NCBI GenBank assembly: GCA_950063125.1 | Contig: CATLZI010000081.1 | Location: forward strand, 1-8,681 | Direction: 5' to 3' | From: an uncultured Porticoccus sp. | GTDB taxonomy: Bacteria; Pseudomonadota; Gammaproteobacteria; Pseudomonadales; Porticoccaceae | DNA length: 8,681 nt | Shown here: in pieces, positions 1 to 5,285 of the stretch | How positions within the stretch are numbered: position 1 is the stretch's first letter | Layout: the number at the start of each line of letters is the position of its first letter | Position numbers and translations under genes: made by a program | The notes under the pieces: generated by a model | The model's input: the letters and a program-made list of their open reading frames with translations, nothing else | What the model was told of the DNA's origin: nothing | Database searches by the model: none

Positions 1-637
1 GCAGGACCCATACCAGCGGTATCACCACCGCGGCAATTACCATCACACGGTGCCAATTGGCACTGTCCAGATTGCCCATTTGCCAGAGGCTAATGCGACG
101 CAGCATTTCATTGTCGGCAAAGAAACTGAACAGGCTGGTTACCGCCCCCGCCAAGGCCGTGATGGCAATTCCGGCCAGCAACATGGTGGATACGGAGGTA
201 CCGGTTACCGAGGTTGCCAACCGGTAAACGACAGCTGTGGCGGCCATGCCACCAAGAAAGGCACCGATCGCAATCGCAGGCAGACCCAACCCGGAACCCA
301 GGAATCCAAAGCCACCGAAAAAAATCACACAACTGGCGCCCACCGAGGCGCCACTGGAAACACCGATCAGGGAGGGGTCAGCCAGTGGATTGCGAAACAG
401 ACCCTGCATCACAGCACCACAACTGGCCAGACAGGCGCCGACCAGGGCCGCCAACAACACCCGTGGCAGACGGATCAGTTCCAGCACGCGACCGTCCATA
501 TCCTGGTCGGCAGACCAGAGCGTCAGCAGTTTTACCGGGGCAATCTGTACCGGGCCCACGAGCAAGCCAAGCAATACAGCCAGCACCAGCAAAACCAGGG
601 CAACCACCATAAAGGCCCGCGGGGGAAGACGATGCAA
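1..637 (-). CDS. btuC: BtuC/FecCD-family ABC transporter permease (corrinoid), 3' part cut by window edge
   Basis: This is the inner-membrane permease of a type II ABC importer, here most likely for cobalamin or other corrinoids. The 212 visible residues contain a hydrophobic first helix (about residues 10-30), then the FecCD signature RLPRVLLAALVGA (56-68) followed by GAVMQG, RNPLADPSLIG and SSGA (74-97), two more hydrophobic segments, and WQMGNL at 185-190. The family is about 330 residues, so roughly a third is missing past position 1. I chose a TTG start at 637 because GAGGAA lies 7 bases upstream and no ATG or GTG is nearby; an ATG nine codons inside has no Shine-Dalgarno. It follows cobO by 23 bases, so it is probably the fifth gene of the riboswitch operon. 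Family membership is clear. Specificity for corrinoid rather than haem or siderophore is inferred from context. Confidence 0.9.
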   Translation of the reverse strand, partial: MHRLPPRAFMVVALVLLVLAVLLGLLVGPVQIAPVKLLTLWSADQDMDGRVLELIRLPRVLLAALVGACLASCGAVMQGLFRNPLADPSLIGVSSGASVGASCVIFFGGFGFLGSGLGLPAIAIGAFLGGMAATAVVYRLATSVTGTSVSTMLLAGIAITALAGAVTSLFSFFADNEMLRRISLWQMGNLDSANWHRVMVIAAVVIPLVWVL

Positions 638-644
638 CGCGCAG

Positions 645-650
645 TTCCTC
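645..650 (-). promoter_or_regulatory. Shine-Dalgarno GAGGAA that decides the btuC TTG start
   Basis: GAGGAA on the minus strand sits between the cobO stop and a TTG codon at 637, with 7 bases of spacing. No other initiation codon in the permease frame is as well placed, so this site supports the TTG start. Confidence 0.6.
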
Positions 651-660
651 GGTCGGCCCG

Positions 661-1254
661 TCAGAAGTCCACACCGCGCCGCGCCATAATACCGGCGCGA
701 TAGGCGTGCTTGACGTCCCGTATCTCGGAGACGGTATCCGCCAGCGCCTGTAGCCCCGCCCCACCACCGCGGCCGGTCACCACAACACTCTGGCCGAACG
801 GTCGGTTGCGCAAAGCATCCAGCACTTCGGCTTCATCGAGATACTGAAAACTGAGCATGTAGGTCAACTCATCCAAGACCACCAGATGGAAACTTTCATC
901 CGCCAGCATCCGCTTGGCCACCAGCCAGGTGCGCAAGGCGGCCTCCATATCACCCTGGCGATCCTGGGTATTCCAGGTAAAGCCGGTGCCCATCTGGTAG
1001 AAGTCCACTTCCGGACATTTTTCCTGCAGGTAGAGCTCTTCGCCCGAGAGCTGCTCGCCCTTGATGAATTGCACCACCCCCACCTTGTAGTGATAGCCCA
1101 GCGCCCGCATCACCATGCCAAAGGCAGAACTGGATTTACCCTTGCCATCACCGGTGAGAAAAACCATCGCCCCGCGCTCCTGGTCTGCGGCCGCTATACC
1201 GGCGTCCACTTTTTCCTTGAGCTTCTGCATCTTCTGCTGGTGTTTGTCTGTCAT
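661..1254 (-). CDS. cobO: Corrinoid (cob(I)alamin) adenosyltransferase, CobO/BtuR type
   Basis: This cytoplasmic enzyme transfers the 5'-deoxyadenosyl group of ATP to the reduced cobalt of a corrinoid, giving adenosylcobalamin or its precursors. At 197 residues it matches E. coli BtuR (196). A P-loop GDGKGKSS is at 35-42, VVLDELTY at 125-132, TGRG at 160-163, and the family's C-terminal pattern LADTVSEIRDVKHAYRAG at about 171-188. The charged, lysine-rich N-terminus before the P-loop is also typical. The ATG start at 1254 has GAGGA 6 bases upstream, and that Shine-Dalgarno overlaps the btuF stop codon, so the two genes are probably translationally coupled. The gene lies inside an uptake operon with no biosynthetic genes visible, so a salvage role for imported corrinoid is the likely job, though its family also acts in de novo synthesis. 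Confidence 0.96.
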   Translation of the reverse strand: MTDKHQQKMQKLKEKVDAGIAAADQERGAMVFLTGDGKGKSSSAFGMVMRALGYHYKVGVVQFIKGEQLSGEELYLQEKCPEVDFYQMGTGFTWNTQDRQGDMEAALRTWLVAKRMLADESFHLVVLDELTYMLSFQYLDEAEVLDALRNRPFGQSVVVTGRGGGAGLQALADTVSEIRDVKHAYRAGIMARRGVDF

Positions 1255-1263
1255 TGCATGTCC

Positions 1264-2187
1264 TCAGGGGGTGTTCGGAATTTTCACTGCGCCCATCATA
1301 CCCCGGGGCAGTGGATGAATTTCGGGGTGGAGCAGATTGGCCAGTATTTCCAGACTGTCCACCAGCCGGGGACCGGGGCGACTGAAATAACTGTTGCCGT
1401 CTACCATATAAACTTGGTCAGACTCCGTCGCTGGCAGCATGCCGTAACCTGGCCTGCCTGTCAGCAGGGGAATATCCAGGGCCGTGCGCTGCAAGTCAAA
1501 TCCGCACAGTGATACCACCACCACATCCGGTGCCGCAGCCACCAATTCCTCCCACGAACGGCGGCGGGACGGCCGCTGCTGTTCGCCAAAACAGGGCGTG
1601 CCACCGGCCAGCTCAATCAGCTCCGGGTACCAGTGCCCGCCATCGTAGATCGGGTCGAGCCACTCCAGAATTGCCACCCGGGGACGCAGCGCCGGCACAG
1701 CCGCCGTCCGCGCCGCCACCTGATTGACCCGGCGGCAGAGCTCGGCATGATAGCTAGCGGCTGCAGCGAGACAGCCCGCCGCCTCTCCCACCAGTAACAC
1801 CGTATCCAGAACATCCTGCAGACAGGTGGGCTCCAGATTGATCACCCGGACATCACCGGGCAACTGACAGGCTATCTCATTCACCTCACCGGCAGAGACC
1901 GCACAGACGTCACAAAGGGCCTGGGTGACGATCAAATCAGGAGCGAGCTGCCCTAGTATCGACTCGTTCAGACTGTACAGCGCACTGTCCGTTTCCAGTT
2001 GGTCGCTGACCAGCGTATCGATCTCATCACTGGCAAGCCCCTTGGGAATCCTGGAGGCAGTTACCACCGGCAATCCCACCACGTCGGGTGGAAAATCACA
2101 TTCATGGGTGACGCCCACCAGACTGTCACGGAGTCCAATGCCACAGATGATCTCTGTGGCGCTGGGCAACAGCGAGACTATTCTCAA
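1264..2187 (-). CDS. btuF: BtuF-like corrinoid-binding protein without signal peptide
   Basis: This is a helical-backbone metal-receptor-type substrate-binding protein, the BtuF branch of the family that feeds BtuCD. The 307 residues begin at once with the first beta strand, MRIVSLLPSATEI. They carry THECDFP (27-33), a QALCDVC segment (89-95), SWEEL (211-215) and SRPGPRLVDSLEI near the C-terminus (269-281). No signal peptide or lipobox is present; reading further upstream in frame gives a glycine- and aspartate-containing stretch with no hydrophobic core, so this is not a mis-set start. The TTG start at 2187 is supported by GGAGGT 6 bases upstream, and the start overlaps the TGA of the preceding gene by four bases. 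Family assignment is strong. A periplasmic role is uncertain without an export signal; a cytoplasmic corrinoid-binding role or unusual export are alternatives. Confidence 0.88.
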   Translation of the reverse strand: MRIVSLLPSATEIICGIGLRDSLVGVTHECDFPPDVVGLPVVTASRIPKGLASDEIDTLVSDQLETDSALYSLNESILGQLAPDLIVTQALCDVCAVSAGEVNEIACQLPGDVRVINLEPTCLQDVLDTVLLVGEAAGCLAAAASYHAELCRRVNQVAARTAAVPALRPRVAILEWLDPIYDGGHWYPELIELAGGTPCFGEQQRPSRRRSWEELVAAAPDVVVVSLCGFDLQRTALDIPLLTGRPGYGMLPATESDQVYMVDGNSYFSRPGPRLVDSLEILANLLHPEIHPLPRGMMGAVKIPNTP

Positions 2188-2879
2188 GCCACCACCTCCG
2201 TCAGGTCGGTGTACACAAACCCCTCGCGGGTCACTGTTTCACCCACCTCAACCCGTATCGGCCATTTGAACATCGGCCCGTTCCAGGCAAAGCTGTGGAA
2301 TTCACCATTCTCCCCACAGGGATCGACCGCCGCCGGCAGTTTCGTCAGAAAATCCAGATTGAACGCGGAGCCCGCCAGTGACTGGGGCATCCTGCCGGGA
2401 TCCAGACAGGTCACACGTGCCTGCAAGCCACCGTCCACCATGGCCCTGGCCAGTTGATCTGTGGGCGTAGCCCAGATCGGAAACAACACCTCAAGCCCGG
2501 TCTGTGCCATGCGGCTTTCACGGTAGGCGCGAATGTCCTCCAGAAACAGATCACCAAAGGCAATGGCGTCGGGTGAGAATTGCTGTATGGCTTCCTCCAG
2601 CCCGGTACGCATAGCCTGCTCATACTGCTCATTGCTGCACGGCCAGGGCAGGGGAATCGCCAGCAGCGGCAAGCCGGCAGCATCCGCCTGGGCGCGCACC
2701 AGACTCAGGCGGACGCCGTGGATGGCCGAGCGGGCAAACACCTGATTGTAAGTGGTCAATAACCCGACCACCTCCACGGTGGGATCCCGCTGCAATTGAT
2801 AAAGCGTCCAGGCGGAATCCTTGCCACTGCTCCAGGACAGTAACACCCGGGTTTTCCCGGGTCTGCTCAAATCGGTCAC
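2184..2879 (-). CDS. DUF71/COG2102 (Dph6-like) PP-loop ATPase of the B12-linked subgroup
   Basis: This 231-residue protein belongs to the adenine nucleotide alpha-hydrolase/PP-loop superfamily related to diphthine-ammonia ligase. The pyrophosphatase loop SSGKDS is at 17-22, the family block FGDLFLEDIRAYRE at 108-121 and the C-terminal DPCGENGEFHSF at 186-197. Such enzymes activate a carboxylate with ATP and release pyrophosphate, often to form an amide. Bacteria lack diphthamide, so that reaction is not the role here. Comparative genomics has linked a bacterial DUF71 subgroup to B12 salvage, and this copy sits between btuB and btuF under a cobalamin riboswitch, which fits. The substrate is not known to me. 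The GTG start at 2879 has GGGGAG 9 bases upstream; the gene starts 27 bases after btuB and overlaps btuF by four bases. Confidence 0.88.
   Translation of the reverse strand: MTDLSRPGKTRVLLSWSSGKDSAWTLYQLQRDPTVEVVGLLTTYNQVFARSAIHGVRLSLVRAQADAAGLPLLAIPLPWPCSNEQYEQAMRTGLEEAIQQFSPDAIAFGDLFLEDIRAYRESRMAQTGLEVLFPIWATPTDQLARAMVDGGLQARVTCLDPGRMPQSLAGSAFNLDFLTKLPAAVDPCGENGEFHSFAWNGPMFKWPIRVEVGETVTREGFVYTDLTEVVA
2194..2199 (-). promoter_or_regulatory. Shine-Dalgarno GGAGGT that decides the btuF TTG start
   Basis: GGAGGT on the minus strand lies inside the last codons of the DUF71 gene, 6 bases before the TTG at 2187. Its strength explains how a TTG start with a four-base overlap can be used efficiently, and it argues against an upstream start with a signal sequence. 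Confidence 0.7.
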
Positions 2880-2887
2880 GCCACACC

Positions 2888-2899
2888 GCTCCCCTGAGC
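2888..2899 (-). promoter_or_regulatory. Small hairpin over the DUF71-gene Shine-Dalgarno
   Basis: On the minus strand GCTC-AGGG-GAGC forms a four-base-pair stem with a four-base loop, containing the GGGGAG that precedes the GTG start at 2879. It begins 7 bases after the btuB stop codon, so a ribosome ending btuB would open it. This suggests translational coupling, but the stem is short. Confidence 0.3.
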
Positions 2900-2906
2900 C
2901 GACAAC

Positions 2907-4856
2907 TTATTGGGTGAAGCTGTAGCGAACACCCACCATGGCACCAAAACCGAGTGTCTCATAACCAAAAACCTCTTCATAATCTTCATCCAGCAGGTTT
3001 TCCAGCCGGGTATAAATGGTCAGCGAATTGCTCGCCTGGTACTGGGCACTCAGATTCACCAGTGTGTAATCATCCAGTTCAACCCGTGTTGAGGGCTGCG
3101 GCCAGGGTGGAAAATACTGGTCATCCTGGTGGCCATTGTACTGGGCATTCAGAACAATATTGAGGCGTTCAGCCACCTGCCAGTTCAGCGTCGTACTGCC
3201 GAGATGGCGGGGCCGACGCAGTTCATCCACATCCCGACCGCCACTGTCTGGCTCAGTGGCATCCGTGTAGGTGTAACTGCCCTTGAGGGACAGGGTCGGC
3301 GTCAGGCTGGCATCAAAGGTCAGCTCTACACCCTGCCGGTCGCTGTTACCATCGACATTTTCTGCTGTGAAGGCAAAGGCAACCGGATCATAGACAAACC
3401 CGTTGATTTCATTTTCCAGACGGGCGCGGAAATAGGTCAGGCCAAGTATCAACCGGTCATCAAACAGTGACTGATCGACACCCACATCCCAACTGGTGGA
3501 TTTTTCCGGGCGCAGGTCGGGGTTGCCGATAAAATTTGTATAGAAACCAAAACGCTCGGAGAACGTGGGGTTTTTCACCGCTGTGCCCCAGCTGGCACGG
3601 AAACGTGTGGCCGATGCGGGGATACGGTAACTGGCATCGAAGCGCCGCGTGTAGGCATTCTGAAATTCGCTGTTGTCATCGTGGCGCAAACTGGCACCCA
3701 ATGTCAGCCGGTCCCACAGCGCCACCCGATACTCCAGTGCCACACTGTCGGTTTCGCGGCTTTGGTTCTGATTCGGGTCGCCGAACAGAATGGGGCCTCG
3801 CTGGCGGAAATCCTCGGTTTCCCGCTCCAGCAGTAGCGACAGGCGCTGGGTCTGCTCATCCCAGCTGAAACTGGTGAGGTAGCTGTACTGTTTTTTCCGC
3901 GCCGCGTTCGAACCGGTGGTCGCGCCATCGGTATAGTTTTCGTTGTTGTGGCGGCTGACCGCCAGAGCGACCCGGTGCTGCCAGCGATTATCCAGCAGGG
4001 ACAAATCCGCCTGGGCGCGGACAAAGCGCTGACGGAAGTCTGATTCATGGTCACCGTCCTCCGGCAAACCGGTAATCAGGTCATCAATGCCATCAAATTC
4101 ATTTTCACCCTCGGTCTGGCGGGCCGTCAGGGACAGGCCCAGGTTGTCCAGCGGTCGCCAGCCGGCGTTGAGGTTGAGTGTGCTGTTGCGATAGCCATCA
4201 TCTTCACTGCCAGAGCGAGAAATATTGTCGCCGTCGGAAGACAGATGTGAACCACTGAGGTTGATGTGGGCCGTCCCGGCACTGGCACCGACCGTAAAAC
4301 CTGTGTGATTGGTGCCATGGCTGCCACCCTCGGAGAATACCTGTGCCTGAAAGGGCTCGTCCGCCTGACGGGTAATAATATTGATCACCCCCGCCACCGC
4401 ATCACTGCCCCAAAGAGCACTCTGTGCACCGCGCACCACCTCGATCCGTTCGATACCGGCGGAGGACATGTGGGCCCAGTTAAATTCATCGGCCTGGGCA
4501 CCGTCGTTCACTTCAACGCCATCCACCAGCACCAGCACATGATTGCCTTCGGCACCGCGCATTCTCAACTGGGTAGTGGAACCGAGTGGACCACTCCGAT
4601 TGATGGCGATACCGGGCACATCGCGCAACAGGTCACTGACTACGGCGGCACCACTGACTTCGATATCCCGGGCAGAAATAACATGAATGGCGTTGCCGGT
4701 CTGCTGCAACTGAACCGGTGCCAGGGACGCGGTGACCACGACTTCCTGAAGATTATTTTTACCGGTTTCAGTGTCAATCGCCGGTTCGGCAGCCTGTGCA
4801 CTGGCAATAGAAATGACAAGGAGTGCCAGGCAACTGGCGGGAGGAAATTTTTTCAT
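2907..4856 (-). CDS. btuB: BtuB-like TonB-dependent outer-membrane cobalamin receptor
   Basis: This outer-membrane beta-barrel takes up cobalamin using energy from TonB-ExbBD. The 649 residues start with a signal peptide (MKK, hydrophobic core 9-18, likely cleavage after AQA at 22). A TonB box LQEVVVTA follows at 36-43, then a plug domain with RMRGAEGNHVLVLVDGV (98-114) and IERIEVVRGAQSALWGSDAV (135-154), then the barrel. The last 30 residues, including NLLDEDYEEVFGYET, closely resemble the end of E. coli BtuB (614 residues), which together with the upstream riboswitch makes the assignment specific. I prefer the ATG at 4856 over the TTG two codons earlier because GGAG lies 8 bases before the ATG but only 2 before the TTG. 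It is the first gene of the operon. The protein ends SFTQ, two residues past the usual terminal aromatic residue. Confidence 0.95.
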   Translation of the reverse strand: MKKFPPASCLALLVISIASAQAAEPAIDTETGKNNLQEVVVTASLAPVQLQQTGNAIHVISARDIEVSGAAVVSDLLRDVPGIAINRSGPLGSTTQLRMRGAEGNHVLVLVDGVEVNDGAQADEFNWAHMSSAGIERIEVVRGAQSALWGSDAVAGVINIITRQADEPFQAQVFSEGGSHGTNHTGFTVGASAGTAHINLSGSHLSSDGDNISRSGSEDDGYRNSTLNLNAGWRPLDNLGLSLTARQTEGENEFDGIDDLITGLPEDGDHESDFRQRFVRAQADLSLLDNRWQHRVALAVSRHNNENYTDGATTGSNAARKKQYSYLTSFSWDEQTQRLSLLLERETEDFRQRGPILFGDPNQNQSRETDSVALEYRVALWDRLTLGASLRHDDNSEFQNAYTRRFDASYRIPASATRFRASWGTAVKNPTFSERFGFYTNFIGNPDLRPEKSTSWDVGVDQSLFDDRLILGLTYFRARLENEINGFVYDPVAFAFTAENVDGNSDRQGVELTFDASLTPTLSLKGSYTYTDATEPDSGGRDVDELRRPRHLGSTTLNWQVAERLNIVLNAQYNGHQDDQYFPPWPQPSTRVELDDYTLVNLSAQYQASNSLTIYTRLENLLDEDYEEVFGYETLGFGAMVGVRYSFTQ

Positions 4857-4982
4857 TAACAAGTCTCCGGCGTTCGACCCCGAACGCGTGCTGAGTGAGA
4901 TCAGTCCACGGAGTTATGATTGGCGATGAAACAGGAAAACTGTCGACACCAACGCAACCACACCCCGTGGTTCGTTTGCGTA
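4857..4982 (-). promoter_or_regulatory. btuB leader: probable riboswitch expression platform with Shine-Dalgarno sequestration
   Basis: This segment lies between the aptamer and the btuB ATG. The Shine-Dalgarno is within CGGAGAC (4863-4869). Minus-strand CTCCG at 4909-4913 can pair with CGGAG at 4865-4869. The enclosed RNA holds a seven-pair hairpin with loop GGGT (4870-4887), stacked directly against the Shine-Dalgarno, and a smaller four-pair one (4891-4904). A further strong hairpin at 4951-4976 has six pairs, a bulge and four more pairs around loop GGGGT. No hairpin is followed by a U tract, so control is more likely at translation than by termination. The pairings are read from the sequence; their use in the cell is inferred. 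Confidence 0.6.
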
Positions 4983-5203
4983 GCGACAGGCCGGTCTCCG
5001 GACTCATGAGCGGTTTCCCCTGCCAGATCGCCTTCCCATGCATATGCACAGTGGCTGTGTGATCTGGCTTTTGAACCCGTACTGCGGGTTCACTCAATTA
5101 CCGTTGCGGGGGCAGTGTCGGATTTGCCTTTGACTGGCGTCATGGAGCGCACCGACTTCCCGTTTCACCCGACGCACTGAACGCTGCGTCGAGAACCTGT
5201 TGC
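4983..5203 (-). promoter_or_regulatory. Cobalamin riboswitch aptamer
   Basis: This RNA binds adenosylcobalamin or a related corrinoid and turns down the downstream uptake genes. The minus strand carries the conserved elements in order: GGGAAGTCGGTG (5150-5161), ATCCGACACTGCCCCCGCAACGGTAAT spanning about 5097-5123, GCCACTG (5049-5055), GGGAAGGC (5030-5037) and the B12 box AGTCCGGAGACCGGCC (4989-5004). The closing stem P1 pairs GCAACAGG (5196-5203) with CCTGTCGC (4983-4990), seven of eight positions matching. It sits directly upstream of btuB and 10 or so bases from the predicted transcription start. Class assignment (adenosyl versus aquo/methyl form) was not attempted. Confidence 0.96.
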
Positions 5204-5219
5204 CTAAGCAAGGTGGAGG

Positions 5220-5248
5220 AATTTACGCCCGGAACCGGGCAAAGTCAA
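5220..5248 (-). promoter_or_regulatory. Sigma70-type promoter of the riboswitch-btuB operon
   Basis: On the minus strand a -35 TTGACT (5243-5248, five of six consensus bases) is separated by exactly 17 bases from a -10 TAAATT (5220-5225, four of six). Transcription would start near 5213, about ten bases before the aptamer's P1 stem and 357 bases before the btuB ATG. Position and spacing make this the best promoter in the window. Confidence 0.75.
5227..5240. repeat. Perfect 14-base palindrome between the -35 and -10 boxes
   Basis: GCCCGGAACCGGGC is a complete inverted repeat placed within the 17-base promoter spacer. It could be an operator half-pair for a dimeric regulator or the stem of a weak hairpin ending radA transcription. 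No T tract follows on the minus strand, which argues against a classical terminator. It may be chance in GC-rich DNA. Confidence 0.45.
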
Positions 5249-5285
5249 TTTTGGGTTTTACATGGGAGACGCGGGCAGAGAGGCA

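Noticed and set aside
237..689. Plus-strand open frame of 150 codons opposite the btuC gene
   Set aside because: It is antisense to a clear FecCD permease frame, rich in Pro, Arg and Thr as expected from a GC-rich shadow, and matches no domain I recognise.
1251..1259. Two-codon frame ATG CAA TGA overlapping the cobO start
   Set aside because: Its ATG is one base from the Shine-Dalgarno, too close for initiation, so it is probably chance.
5039..5048. Palindrome TGCATATGCA
   Set aside because: It lies between the conserved GCCACTG and GGGAAGGC elements of the riboswitch and is best explained as part of that loop region, not as a separate operator.
4774..5097. Minus-strand open frame of 107 codons running through the riboswitch into btuB
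   Set aside because: It overlaps the conserved B12 aptamer and the start of btuB in another frame; the RNA element explains the conservation.
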